The position numbers and the translations under genes were made by a program. A stretch of 64,000 nucleotides of DNA, from the NCBI RefSeq assembly GCF_001514305.1, contig NZ_KQ949096.1, forward strand, positions 104,337-168,336, given 5' to 3'. The notes beneath the pieces were generated by a model. The model saw only the letters and a program-made list of their open reading frames with translations, was not told the origin of the DNA and did no database searches. Each line of letters begins with the position of its first letter. Positions within the stretch are counted from its first letter, which is position 1. Positions 52,150 to 61,022 of this stretch are shown piece by piece. Origin of the DNA: Streptomyces dysideae (GTDB lineage Bacteria > Actinomycetota > Actinomycetes > Streptomycetales > Streptomycetaceae).

Positions 52150-53388
52150 ATGGCCACCACTCCCGCGCCCCCCGCGGCGCCCCCCAAGCCCACCTGGGAC
52201 CCGAGGAAGCCGGAGCCCCCCTTCCCGTGGCTGCGTCCGACCATCCGGATAAGGCTCACCCTGCTGTACGGCGGCATGTTCCTGATCGCCGGCATCCTGC
52301 TGCTGTCGATCATCTACCTGCTGGCGGCGCAGGCCCTGCGCGAGGGCAGCGGCCAGTCCTTCCAGGTGACCGGGAACAACATCGACATCACCAGCCCCAG
52401 CTGCCCGAAGCTGGACACGGCGCCCTACAGCGAGATCAACTCGGTACTCAAAGAGTGCGACGCCGCCCAGCGCCGGCACGCCCTGGACGACCTGCTCAGC
52501 CGCTCCCTGCTGGCCCTCCTCGGCCTCGCGATCATCGCCTTCGCCTTCGGGTACGCCATGGCCGGCCGCGTCCTGTCGCCGCTCGGCCGGATCACCCGCA
52601 CCGCGCGCGCCGTGGCGGGCTCGGACCTGTCCCGCCGTATCGAGCTGGACGGCCCGGACGACGAGCTCAAGGAGCTGGCCGACACCTTCGACGAGATGCT
52701 GGAGCGGCTGCAGCGGGCCTTCACCGCCCAGCAGCGCTTCGTCGGCAACGCCTCGCACGAGCTGAGAACACCGCTGGCGATCAACCGCACCCTGCTCGAA
52801 GTGCACCTCTCCGACCCGAACGCGCCGGTGGAGCTGCAGCAGCTCGGCAAGACGCTGCTGGCCACCAACGAGCGTAGCGAGCAGCTCGTCGAGGGCCTGC
52901 TGCTGCTCGCCCGCAGCGACAACCAGATCGTCGAGCGCAAGCCGGTGGACCTCGCCGAGGTCGCCGAGCAGGCCGTCGACCAGGTGCACGCGGAGGCCGA
53001 GGCCAAGGGCGTGGTGATCCGGGGTGAGCAGAAGCCCGCGGTCGTCCAGGGCAACGGCGTCCTGCTGGAGCGGATCGCCCTGAACCTCGTCCAGAACGCC
53101 GTGCGGTACAACGTCCCCGAGGACGGCTGGGTCGAGGTCACCACCGAGGTCCAGCACGGACAGGCGGTCCTGGTCGTGTCGAACACCGGGCCGGTCGTCC
53201 CGGCGTACGAGATCGACAACCTCTTCGAGCCCTTCAGGCGGCTGCGTACCGAACGCACCGGCAGCGACAAGGGTGTAGGACTGGGGCTGTCCATCGTGCG
53301 GTCCGTGGCACGGGCGCACGGTGGTCATATCTCGGCACAGCCGCGCGAAGGAGGCGGGCTCGTGATGCGGGTCACCCTGCCTATCTGA
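52150..53388 (+). CDS. cutS: Sensor histidine kinase CutS
   Basis: A 412-residue kinase, cognate to CutR. A Pro-rich cytoplasmic N terminus precedes transmembrane helix 1 (about residues 37-60). A short extracytoplasmic loop carries two cysteines (SPSCPKLDT and VLKECDAAQ) that can act as a thiol/disulfide sensor. Then come transmembrane helix 2 (about 118-140), a HAMP domain, HisKA with His203 in NASHELRTPLAINR, and HATPase with NLVQNAVRYNVPE and GVGLGLSIVRSVARAHGG. The gap from cutR is 6 bp. Confidence 0.93.
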   Translation: MATTPAPPAAPPKPTWDPRKPEPPFPWLRPTIRIRLTLLYGGMFLIAGILLLSIIYLLAAQALREGSGQSFQVTGNNIDITSPSCPKLDTAPYSEINSVLKECDAAQRRHALDDLLSRSLLALLGLAIIAFAFGYAMAGRVLSPLGRITRTARAVAGSDLSRRIELDGPDDELKELADTFDEMLERLQRAFTAQQRFVGNASHELRTPLAINRTLLEVHLSDPNAPVELQQLGKTLLATNERSEQLVEGLLLLARSDNQIVERKPVDLAEVAEQAVDQVHAEAEAKGVVIRGEQKPAVVQGNGVLLERIALNLVQNAVRYNVPEDGWVEVTTEVQHGQAVLVVSNTGPVVPAYEIDNLFEPFRRLRTERTGSDKGVGLGLSIVRSVARAHGGHISAQPREGGGLVMRVTLPI

Positions 53389-53781
53389 GACCATGTGTCG
53401 CCACACAACGGGATGTTCGCTTTGCGCGGAATTTCCTGGGCACTCGCCGAGCAGTACCGTGTGTGATCGATCACAAGGGCGAATTTCCAGCCATCTACTC
53501 TCCGTGATCATGCGGCTGTCGGAAAGCCGGGAAAATCCGGGTTTTCGGGGGTCCTGATCACGGGAAGTACACGGTGAGACGCCTTTGAAGTGCGGCATTA
53601 GGACCGTGTACGGTCCCGTTCGCCATCCAAGCCGATCACTCTTGAGGAGTCCGGTTGGGTGTCGATTGAGTAACAGACCTTGATGTGAGGCAAAATCTCC
53701 GCCTCGGGTCGGGCACAAGTCCGGCCTCTCACGCGTTACGTGCGCTGGAGACACCGCAGACACCCAGAGGGGGAGAGCGAC
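53389..53781. promoter_or_regulatory. 393-bp spacer upstream of the DUF4193 gene, with TGATCA-rich palindromes
   Basis: No gene is seen. A perfect 14-bp palindrome TGTGATCGATCACA lies at 53462-53475. Further TGATCA sites follow near 53505 and 53554, and a small hairpin GAAAAtccgggTTTTC near 53530. The stretch is AT-richer than its surroundings and must contain the promoter of the DUF4193 gene. Confidence 0.5.
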
Positions 53782-54078
53782 ATGGCAACGGATTACGACA
53801 CCCCACGCAAGACCGACGACGACGTCGACTCGGACAGCCTTGAAGAACTGAAGGCTCGACGTAACGACAAGTCGACTTCCGCAGTGGACGTCGACGAATT
53901 CGAGGCCGCCGAAGGCCTCGAACTGCCCGGAGCCGACCTCTCCAATGAGGAGCTGGCCGTTCGGGTGCTGCCCAAGCAGCAGGACGAGTTCACCTGCATG
54001 AGCTGCTTCCTGGTGCACCACCGCAGCCAGCTGGCCCGCGAGAAGAACGGCCAGCCGATCTGCCGCGACTGCGACTGA
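53782..54078 (+). CDS. DUF4193 zinc-ribbon-like protein
   Basis: A 98-residue acidic protein conserved in Actinobacteria. The first 60 residues are very acidic and probably disordered (TDDDVDSDSLEELKARRNDK). The C terminus holds two CxxC pairs, FTCMSCFLVHHRSQL and ICRDCD, which should bind one zinc ion. The family has no fixed function. I recall DUF4193/RbpA-like size and charge suggesting contact with RNA polymerase or ribosomes, but this is speculation. GGGGGAGAG precedes the ATG. Confidence 0.85.
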   Translation: MATDYDTPRKTDDDVDSDSLEELKARRNDKSTSAVDVDEFEAAEGLELPGADLSNEELAVRVLPKQQDEFTCMSCFLVHHRSQLAREKNGQPICRDCD

Positions 54079-54091
54079 GGAGGGGTCGGCC

Positions 54092-55012
54092 GTGACTGGC
54101 TCGACCCCTCCCTGGAAGCGCCGTTCCCGCCCGCCGGGAGCGGACCAAGGGCCGTCCGACGGCCCTCACGCGCGTGAGGACGAGCGGGGCTCATCCAGTA
54201 CGGGAGCCTCGCTCGAACCAGCGGCCGGCCGGGTCGACCTCCCGGCGCAGGCCGGCGCTCCCGCGCCCGCCGCCCGGCGGCGGGTGGCGGTGATCCGGGA
54301 CAGGACAAGGGAAGGTGTCCGTAAGGGCGGCAGCCGCGCCAGGGCAGGACTGGCGTACCTCGCCGACCGGATCATCGACAACGCCCCGCGGATCCCCGTA
54401 CGGGACCTCGAGACGCTCCGCAGGCAGTTCCCGGGCCTGGGGCCGGAGCAGCTCGCGGACAAGCTCGTGGCGGGCGCGGCGAACGCGACGTCCACGGTCG
54501 GAGCGGGGGTCGGGGCGGCGGCGATGCTGCCCGTGCCGCCCGCGATGCCGGCGGAACTGGCCGCGGAGATCACCGGCGTGGCGGCGATCGAGCTGAAGCT
54601 GATCGCGGAACTCCACGAGGTCTACGGCGTGCGGCCGCCGGGGAATCTGAAGCAGCGCAGCACCGCGTACCTGGACTCCTGGTCGGGGGAGCGCGGGATC
54701 GACGTGACGAAGCCGTCGACGATGAGCGCGGCGTTCAACGGCCATATGAAGCGCGAGCTGCGCCAGCAGATCATGAAGCGGACGGTGCGGAACCTGCCGA
54801 ACCTGATGCCCTTCATGGTGGGCGCGGCCGTGGGCGCGGTCATGAACCGCCGGGACACGAAGAAGCTCGCGGCCCGGATCAGGCAGGACCTGCGCAAGAC
54901 GCAGGTGCCGTGGGACGCCCTGTCCGGCCTGCCGCCGCTGGAGCCGCCTGCGGACCCCCTGAAGCTGGGGGACATCGCGAAGGGCCCGGGGCGCAGAGAA
55001 CTCGAAGGCTGA
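54092..55012 (+). CDS. Conserved hypothetical protein with hydrophobic glycine-rich segments
   Basis: A 306-residue protein not recognised with certainty. A Pro/Arg-rich disordered N terminus (to about residue 65) is followed by a helical domain. The domain has a Gly/Ala-rich hydrophobic stretch VGAGVGAAAMLPVPPAMPAE, ITGVAAIELKLIAELHEVYG, and a second hydrophobic stretch LMPFMVGAAVGAVMNRRDTK. This layout recalls EcsC-like proteins. GTG 54092 follows the DUF4193 stop by 13 bp with GAGGAGGGG between, so the two genes likely form an operon. Confidence 0.65.
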   Translation: MTGSTPPWKRRSRPPGADQGPSDGPHAREDERGSSSTGASLEPAAGRVDLPAQAGAPAPAARRRVAVIRDRTREGVRKGGSRARAGLAYLADRIIDNAPRIPVRDLETLRRQFPGLGPEQLADKLVAGAANATSTVGAGVGAAAMLPVPPAMPAELAAEITGVAAIELKLIAELHEVYGVRPPGNLKQRSTAYLDSWSGERGIDVTKPSTMSAAFNGHMKRELRQQIMKRTVRNLPNLMPFMVGAAVGAVMNRRDTKKLAARIRQDLRKTQVPWDALSGLPPLEPPADPLKLGDIAKGPGRRELEG

Positions 55013-55046
55013 GCACGCCGACCGGTCGACGGATCAGCCAGGTGTG

Positions 55047-55508
55047 CTACGGCGTCGGCTCGGCCGCCTGCAGGGCCGCCGCCAGCCGCTCCGGCTCCCG
55101 CGTCGACAGGTACAGATACGGCGTCGGGTCCTCCGGGTCCGTGACCTCCACACGCAGGGCCGTGGGGATGTAGGCGCGCAGCAGCAGGAAGGCTCGGGTG
55201 TCCGCCTTGTACGTGCGCCAGGCCCGGGCCTCCTCGGGGTCCAGGATCTCCGCCTCGCCCAGGGCGGCGAGCGGGATCCTCGCCTCGCCCGCGATCAGGA
55301 AGTCGCCCACCACACGGATGCGGACCGAGCCGTACGAGCTGGCCACGACGGCCGCCGCGGCGGTGCCGCCGGCCAGGCCGGCCAGCATCGGGAGCGTGCC
55401 GAAGGGCAGGAGGATCAGGGCCAGGGAGACCCCGACCAGGAACGAGATCAGCCACCAGGAGCGGGGGGCGGTCAGGCGTTCTTCGTAGGGGGCGGCGGAG
55501 AGCTGCAT
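55047..55508 (-). CDS. DUF3093 membrane protein
   Basis: A 153-residue protein with two close transmembrane helices near the N terminus (SWWLISFLVGVSLALILLPF and LPMLAGLAGGTAAAAVVASS). A cytoplasmic domain follows with VRIRVVGDFLIAGEARIP, DPEEARAWRTYKADTRAFLL and YLYLSTREPERLAAAL. This arrangement matches DUF3093, common next to dut in Actinobacteria, with no known function. It is convergent with the upstream gene and divergent from the thioesterase gene. Confidence 0.85.
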   Translation of the reverse strand: MQLSAAPYEERLTAPRSWWLISFLVGVSLALILLPFGTLPMLAGLAGGTAAAAVVASSYGSVRIRVVGDFLIAGEARIPLAALGEAEILDPEEARAWRTYKADTRAFLLLRAYIPTALRVEVTDPEDPTPYLYLSTREPERLAAALQAAEPTP

Positions 55509-55566
55509 GAAGCCAAGCTTGGCACGGTGGCGGTGGGCGACGGGCGGGCGGGTAAGGTCTGCGGCT

Positions 55567-56151
55567 GTGAGTGGTACTTCCGCAGCTCTTCAGCCTCCGG
55601 CCGACGCCGTGAAACCGGCGCGGCATCCTGATGCTCCCGCGCCCGGTGAGCTTCTCGGTGCGCACTACGGCCAGTGCTTCGGGTGCGGCGGTGAGCAGGC
55701 CCACGGGCTGCATCTGGAGGCGCGGGCCGGTGACGGGGTCTCCCTCACCGCCGAGTTCACCGTGCAGTCCGCCCACCAGGGGGCACCGGGCCTGGCGCAC
55801 GGCGGGGTGCTCGCCAGCGCCCTCGACGAGACGCTCGGCTCGCTGAACTGGCTGCTGCGGACGATCGCCGTGACCGGGCGGCTGGAGACCGACTTCATGC
55901 GGCCCGTGCCGGTGGGCACCGTGCTGCATCTGGCGGCCGAGGTCACGGCGGTGGCGGGACGGAAGATCTACTCCACCGCCACCGGGCGGATCGGCGGCCC
56001 CGACGGGCCCGTCGCCGTCCGGGCCGACGCCCTCTTCATCGAGGTGAAGGTCGACCACTTCATCGACAACGGCCGCCCGGAGGAGATCCGGGAGGCCATG
56101 AACGACCCGGACCAGGCCCGGCGTGCCCGTGCCTTCGAGGTGAACCCGTGA
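55567..56151 (+). CDS. PaaI-family acyl-CoA thioesterase (hotdog fold)
   Basis: About 194 residues. The hotdog core has HYGQCFGCGGEQAHGLHLEA, AHQGAPGLAHGGVLASALDE and TDFMRPVPVGTVLHLAAEV, with the GGV-type active-site helix. The upstream CFGCG is typical of actinobacterial PaaI-like thioesterases. It probably hydrolyses an acyl-CoA in the cytoplasm. GTG 55567 was chosen; the ribosome site is weak. Its stop overlaps dut by 4 bases (GTGA). Confidence 0.85.
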   Translation: MSGTSAALQPPADAVKPARHPDAPAPGELLGAHYGQCFGCGGEQAHGLHLEARAGDGVSLTAEFTVQSAHQGAPGLAHGGVLASALDETLGSLNWLLRTIAVTGRLETDFMRPVPVGTVLHLAAEVTAVAGRKIYSTATGRIGGPDGPVAVRADALFIEVKVDHFIDNGRPEEIREAMNDPDQARRARAFEVNP

Positions 56152-56699
56152 GCCGTGACCCCGTGAACGTGCTGATCCGGCGCGTCGACCCCGACGTACC
56201 GCTTCCGTCGTACGCGCACCCCGGTGACGCCGGCGCGGATCTGCGGACCACCGAGGACTGCGAACTGAAGCCGGGCGAGAGGGCCGTACTGCCGACAGGG
56301 GTGTCTGTGGCGCTCCCGGAGGGGTACGCGGCCTTCGTGCACCCTCGATCCGGGCTCGCCGCCCGCTGCGGTGTCGCCCTCGTGAATGCCCCGGGGACGG
56401 TGGATGCCGGGTACCGTGGGGAGATCAAGGTGATCGTGGTGAATCTCGACCCGCGCGAGTCCGTGCGGTTCGAGCGCTTCGACCGGATTGCTCAACTGGT
56501 CGTCCAGCAGGTCGAGAGGGTCCGCTTCCAGGAGGTCGCGGAGCTTCCCGATTCGGCGCGGGCCGAGGGGGGCTTCGGGTCCACCGGCGGGCATGCCGCG
56601 GTGGGAGTCGCAAGCGGCACAAGCGGTCAGGCCGCCACCGGCGGCACAACGGGTGGGAATCGATACGCTTCGGTCGTATCCGACCGGGAAGGACAGTGA
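56148..56699 (+). CDS. dut: dUTP diphosphatase
   Basis: A 183-residue trimeric dUTPase removing dUTP and making dUMP. Conserved motifs are in order: AHPGDAGADL, HPRSGLAARCGV, NAPGTVDAGYRGEIKVI, DRIAQLVVQ and the C-terminal RAEGGFGSTGGH arm. A 30-residue Gly/Thr-rich tail follows the last motif, longer than in E. coli. It is translationally coupled to the thioesterase gene and followed one base later by the DUF3710 gene. Confidence 0.94.
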   Translation: MSRDPVNVLIRRVDPDVPLPSYAHPGDAGADLRTTEDCELKPGERAVLPTGVSVALPEGYAAFVHPRSGLAARCGVALVNAPGTVDAGYRGEIKVIVVNLDPRESVRFERFDRIAQLVVQQVERVRFQEVAELPDSARAEGGFGSTGGHAAVGVASGTSGQAATGGTTGGNRYASVVSDREGQ

Positions 56700-56700
56700 C

Positions 56701-57465
56701 GTGTTCGGACGTCGCAAGAAGAAGGGTGCCGCCGAGGACGCGGCCGGCGAGGCCGAGCAGGTCGTCGACAGTGTCGACACTGAGGCGGACGAGGAAGACG
56801 GCAAGCGCGAGCGGGTGCGGCTCGAGCCGGAACCGCGGCCCGACGGGCCCTGGGACAGCACCGAGGTGCGCGATCCGGCCGAGGGCCGGGTGGACCTCGG
56901 CGGTCTGCTCGTGCCGGGCGTCGACGGCATGGAACTGCGCGTCGAGGTAGCGGGCGACGCGATCGTCGCGGCGACCGTCGTGCTGCGCGACAGTGCCATC
57001 CAGCTGCAGGCCTTCGCCGCCCCCAAGCGCGAGGGCATCTGGGGCGAGGTGCGCGAGGAGATCGGCTCCGGCATCACCCAGCAGGGCGGCATCATCGACG
57101 AGGTCGAGGGCTCGCTGGGCTGGGAGCTGCGGGCCCAGGTGCCGGTACAGCTGCCGGACGGCACGGGCGGTTTCCAGGTCGTGCGGTTCGTCGGCGTGGA
57201 CGGTCCTCGCTGGTTCCTGCGCGGTGTGATCTCGGGCCAGGGCGCGGTACAGCCGCAGGCGGCCGGGCTGCTCGAGCAGATCTTCCGCGACACGGTCGTG
57301 GTCCGCGGCGACGGCCCGATGGCCCCCCGCGACCCGATCGTCCTGAAGCTGCCGAACGACGCCCAGATGGTCCCCGAGGGCGTCCAGCAGGAGGAGGCCG
57401 GATCCCGCTTCTCCGGCGGCATGGGCCAGCTGCAGCGCGGTCCGGAGATCACCGAGGTCCGGTAG
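56701..57465 (+). CDS. DUF3710 family protein
   Basis: A 254-residue conserved actinobacterial protein nearly always beside dut. It starts basic (FGRRKKKGAAEDAAGEAEQV) with an acidic linker. A domain then includes PWDSTEVRDPAEGRVDLGGL, RVEVAGDAIVAATVVLRDSA, IQLQAFAAPKREGIWGEVRE and VRFVGVDGPRWFLRGVISGQ. The function is unknown. GTG 56701 follows the dut stop by one base, with GAAGGA inside the dut end as ribosome site. A terminator lies 15 bp after the stop. Confidence 0.88.
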   Translation: MFGRRKKKGAAEDAAGEAEQVVDSVDTEADEEDGKRERVRLEPEPRPDGPWDSTEVRDPAEGRVDLGGLLVPGVDGMELRVEVAGDAIVAATVVLRDSAIQLQAFAAPKREGIWGEVREEIGSGITQQGGIIDEVEGSLGWELRAQVPVQLPDGTGGFQVVRFVGVDGPRWFLRGVISGQGAVQPQAAGLLEQIFRDTVVVRGDGPMAPRDPIVLKLPNDAQMVPEGVQQEEAGSRFSGGMGQLQRGPEITEVR

Positions 57466-57480
57466 GCAGCGAACGCGAGC

Positions 57481-57516
57481 AGGGCCGTGTCCCCGAGGAG
57501 GGGGTACGGCCCTTTT
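57481..57516 (+). terminator. Terminator of the thioesterase-dut-DUF3710 operon
   Basis: Stem AGGGCCGT/ACGGCCCT (57481-57488 with 57506-57513), with inner CCCC/GGGG pairing, ending in TTTT. Confidence 0.88.
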
Positions 57517-57656
57517 CTCGTGCCCCGGCATGGCCACGGGACCGTCAGGGTTGCGTCAAAGACCGGCCCTGAGCTGTGCCCGGACCCTTTTGTCGCGATT
57601 ATTGGTCGTAAGGTCGACGCTGCGTAGGCAGCAGTGACCGGGAAGACAATGGGGCC

Positions 57657-60266
57657 ATGGGACGCGGCAAGCTTCGGATCTACCTCGGCGCGGCACCGGG
57701 CGTCGGCAAGACATACGCCATGCTCTCCGAGGCGCACCGCCGTAGCGAACGCGGCACCGACTGCGTGGTGGCCTTCGTCGAGCACCACAAGCGGCCGCGC
57801 ACCGAGGTGATGCTGCACGGTCTCGAGGAACTCGCCCGCAGGGAACTGGAGTACCGCGGCACGACGTTCACCGAGATGGACGTCGCCGCCGTCATCGCCC
57901 GCCGCCCCCAGGTGGCCCTCGTCGACGAACTCGCCCACACCAACATCCCCGGCTCCCGCAACGCCAAGCGCTGGCAGGACGTCGAGGAACTGCTCGCCGC
58001 CGGGATCGACGTCGTGTCGACCGTCAACATCCAGCACCTGGAGTCGCTGGGCGACGTCGTCGAGTCGATAACGGGCGTGCGCCAGCAGGAGACCGTGCCG
58101 GACGAGGTGGTGCGGCGGGCCGACCAGATCGAGCTGGTCGACATGTCGCCCCAGGCGCTGCGCCGCCGTATGGCCCACGGCAACATCTACCAGCCCGACA
58201 AGGTCGACGCGGCCCTGTCCAACTACTTCCGGCCCGGCAACCTCACGGCGCTCCGGGAACTGGCGCTGCTGTGGGTGGCCGACCGGGTCGACGAGTACCT
58301 GAACGAGTACCGCAGCGAGCACCAGGTGTCGAAGATCTGGGGCTCGCGGGAGCGGATCGTGGTCGGTCTGACCGGCGGTCCCGAGGGCCGTACGCTGATC
58401 CGCCGCGCCGCCCGCCTCGCGGAGAAGGGCGCCGGCGGTGAGGTCCTCGCCGTCTACATAGCCCGCAGCGACGGGCTGACGTCCGCCTCGCCCAAGGAAC
58501 TCGCCCTCCAGCGCACCCTCGTCGAGGACCTCGGCGGCACCTTCCACCATGTCGTCGGCGACGACATCCCGGCCGCCCTGCTGGACTTCGCGCGCGGCGT
58601 CAACGCCACCCAGATCGTCCTCGGGTCCTCACGCCGCAAGAGCTGGCAGTACGTCTTCGGACCCGGCGTCGGCACCACCGTGGCCCGGGAGTCAGGTCCT
58701 GACCTCGACGTGCACATCGTCACGCACGACGAGGTCGCCAAGGGGCGTGGCCTGCCCGTGGCCCGGGGAGCGCGGCTCGGCCGATCCCGGATCATCTGGG
58801 GCTGGCTCCTGGGGGTCGGCGGCCCGGCGGTGCTGACGCTGCTGCTCACCCACGTCGACGCCAATCTCGGCCTCGCCAACAACATGCTGCTGTTCCTGTC
58901 GTGCACGGTGGCCGCGGCCCTGATCGGCGGACTGCTCCCGGCACTGGCCTCGGCCACGGTGGGGTCGGCCCTGCTCAACTGGTTCTTCACCGAGCCGTAC
59001 CGCACCTGGATCATCGCCGACGCCAGGAACATCGTCGCCATCGCCGTGTTCTTCGCGGTCGCCGTCTCGGTCGCCTCCGTCGTCGACCTCGCCGCCCGCC
59101 GCACCCACCAGGCCGCCCGGCTGCGCGCCGAGTCGGAGATCCTGTCCTTCCTCGCGGGCAACGTGCTGCGCGGCGAGACCAGCCTGGAGGAACTGCTGGA
59201 GCGGGTCCGCGAGACCTTCGGCATGGAGTCGGCGGCCATGCTGGAACGGGAGAGCGACGTCGATCCCTGGACCTGCGCCGGCCGCGTCGGCACCGGCGGA
59301 CCCGTGGCGCGGCCCGAGGACGCGGACGTCGACATGCCCGTCGGGGACCACATGGCGCTCGCGATGACCGGCCGGGTGCTGCCCGCCGAGGACCGCCGGG
59401 TGCTCGCCGCCTTCGCCGCCCAGGCCGCCGTCGTCCTGGACCGCCGACGGCTCCGGGAGGAGGCCGGCCAGGCCAAGGAGCTGGCCGAGGGCAACCGCAT
59501 CCGTACGGCGCTGCTGGCCGCCGTCAGCCATGATCTGCGGACCCCGCTGGCCGGGATCAAGGCGGCGGTGTCCTCGCTGCGGTCCGAGGACGTGGCGTGG
59601 TCCGAGGAGGACCAGGCCGAGCTGCTGGAGGGCATCGAGGAGGGCGCCGACCGGCTCGACCACCTGGTCGGCAACCTCCTCGACATGTCCCGGCTGCAGA
59701 CCGGCACGGTCACCCCGCTGTTCCGCGAGATCGACCTCGACGAGGTGGTGCCGATGGCGCTCGGCGGGGTGCCCGAGGACAGCGTGGAGCTGGACATCCC
59801 GGAGACGCTGCCCATGGTCGCCGTCGACCCCGGGCTGCTGGAACGGTCGGTGGCCAACCTGGTCGAGAACGCCGTCAAGTACAGCCCCGACGGCCGGACC
59901 GTCCTGGTCGCCGCCAGCGCCATGGCCGACCGCGTCGAGGTACGGGTCGTCGACCGGGGGCCGGGCGTGCCCGACGAGGCCAAGGAGCGCATCTTCGCCC
60001 CCTTCCAGCGGTACGGTGACGCCCCGCGCGGTGCCGGCGTGGGGCTCGGCCTCGCCGTCGCACGCGGCTTCGCCGAGGCCATGGGCGGCACACTGAACGC
60101 CGAGGACACACCGGGCGGGGGGCTCACCATGGTGCTCACCCTGCGGGCGGCGGGACCGGGCGCCGGCGAGGTTCCCGGTGCCCGGGAGCCGCTTCACACC
60201 GGGGAGCCAGAGGGCTCCGGGGAACTTCTGCACGCCGTACGACCGGAAAGGCAGGCCACATGCTGA
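57657..60266 (+). CDS. kdpD: KdpD-type osmosensitive potassium sensor kinase
   Basis: An 869-residue kinase with full KdpD layout. The N-terminal KdpD domain has Walker A GAAPGVGKTYAM (residues 11-22), and LVDELAHTNIPGSRN serves as the second nucleotide motif. A Usp domain (about 235-365) follows, then four clustered transmembrane helices of the DUF4118 type (about 380-485), a GAF-like region, HisKA with His625 in AVSHDLRTPLAGIK, and HATPase with NLVENAVKYSPDG and GVGLGLAVARGFAEAMGG. It normally controls kdpFABC, which is not in this window. The start is ATG 57657 with GGAAGA upstream; it overlaps kdpE. Confidence 0.93.
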   Translation: MGRGKLRIYLGAAPGVGKTYAMLSEAHRRSERGTDCVVAFVEHHKRPRTEVMLHGLEELARRELEYRGTTFTEMDVAAVIARRPQVALVDELAHTNIPGSRNAKRWQDVEELLAAGIDVVSTVNIQHLESLGDVVESITGVRQQETVPDEVVRRADQIELVDMSPQALRRRMAHGNIYQPDKVDAALSNYFRPGNLTALRELALLWVADRVDEYLNEYRSEHQVSKIWGSRERIVVGLTGGPEGRTLIRRAARLAEKGAGGEVLAVYIARSDGLTSASPKELALQRTLVEDLGGTFHHVVGDDIPAALLDFARGVNATQIVLGSSRRKSWQYVFGPGVGTTVARESGPDLDVHIVTHDEVAKGRGLPVARGARLGRSRIIWGWLLGVGGPAVLTLLLTHVDANLGLANNMLLFLSCTVAAALIGGLLPALASATVGSALLNWFFTEPYRTWIIADARNIVAIAVFFAVAVSVASVVDLAARRTHQAARLRAESEILSFLAGNVLRGETSLEELLERVRETFGMESAAMLERESDVDPWTCAGRVGTGGPVARPEDADVDMPVGDHMALAMTGRVLPAEDRRVLAAFAAQAAVVLDRRRLREEAGQAKELAEGNRIRTALLAAVSHDLRTPLAGIKAAVSSLRSEDVAWSEEDQAELLEGIEEGADRLDHLVGNLLDMSRLQTGTVTPLFREIDLDEVVPMALGGVPEDSVELDIPETLPMVAVDPGLLERSVANLVENAVKYSPDGRTVLVAASAMADRVEVRVVDRGPGVPDEAKERIFAPFQRYGDAPRGAGVGLGLAVARGFAEAMGGTLNAEDTPGGGLTMVLTLRAAGPGAGEVPGAREPLHTGEPEGSGELLHAVRPERQATC

Positions 60267-60976
60267 GCCCGACTGGGGGGACCCCCCAGACCCCCACGAG
60301 GGTGCTGGTGATCGACGACGAGCCGCAGATCGTGCGCGCCCTCGTGATCAACCTCAAGGCCCGCAGGTACGAGGTCGACGCGGCCCACGACGGCGCCACC
60401 GCTCTCGAACTCGCGGCCGCCCGCCATCCCGACGTGGTGGTGCTCGACCTGGGTCTGCCCGACATGGACGGTGTCGAGGTGATCCGGGGCCTGCGCGGCT
60501 GGAGCCGGGTGCCGATCCTGGTGCTGTCCGCCCGGCACACCTCCGACGAGAAGGTCGAGGCGCTGGACGCGGGCGCCGACGACTACGTCACCAAGCCGTT
60601 CGGCATGGACGAACTGCTGGCCCGGCTCCGCGCCGCCGTCCGCCGCGCCGAGCCCACCGGGGCCGGCGAGGACGACGTGATGGTGGAGACCGAGGAGTTC
60701 ACCGTCGACCTGGCCGCCAAGAAGGTCAACCGGGGCGGGAAGGACGTACGGCTGACACCCACCGAGTGGCATCTGCTGGAGGTGCTGGTCCGCAGCACGG
60801 GGCGGCTCGTCAGCCAGAAGCAGCTGCTCCAGGAGGTGTGGGGGCCGTCGTACGGGACGGAGACGAACTATCTGCGCGTGTACATGGCGCAGCTGCGACG
60901 GAAGCTGGAGGCCGATCCGTCACATCCGCGGCACTTCATCACCGAGCCGGGGATGGGATACCGGTTCGAGCCCTAG
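60260..60976 (+). CDS. kdpE: KdpE-type response regulator (OmpR family)
   Basis: A 238-residue regulator. The receiver domain has VIDDEPQ, phospho-acceptor Asp63 in VVLDLGLPDMDG, and Lys in VTKPFGMDEL. The winged-helix output domain has VRLTPTEWHLLEVLVRSTGR and TNYLRVYMAQLRRKLEADPS. ATG 60260 lies inside the kdpD end (7-base overlap). Codons 5-10 contain a perfect 17-bp palindrome that could fold in the mRNA and lower translation or end transcripts within the operon. Confidence 0.92.
   Translation: MLSPTGGTPQTPTRVLVIDDEPQIVRALVINLKARRYEVDAAHDGATALELAAARHPDVVVLDLGLPDMDGVEVIRGLRGWSRVPILVLSARHTSDEKVEALDAGADDYVTKPFGMDELLARLRAAVRRAEPTGAGEDDVMVETEEFTVDLAAKKVNRGGKDVRLTPTEWHLLEVLVRSTGRLVSQKQLLQEVWGPSYGTETNYLRVYMAQLRRKLEADPSHPRHFITEPGMGYRFEP
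60273..60289. repeat. Perfect 17-bp palindrome at the start of kdpE
   Basis: CTGGGGGGACCCCCCAG, arms of 8 bp around one central A, lies 13 bases after the kdpE start codon. It has the C/G-run composition of Streptomyces interspersed repeats and overlaps the region covered by an initiating ribosome. Confidence 0.75.
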
Positions 60977-61022
60977 TGCCGGGGGTTACCTCGCTGTCGG
61001 TGGGCCCCGGTACGCTTCAGAC

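Noticed and set aside
53462..53475. A CRP site upstream of the DUF4193 gene
   Set aside because: TGTGA and TCACA are separated by 4 instead of 6 bases, so it is recorded only as an unassigned palindrome.
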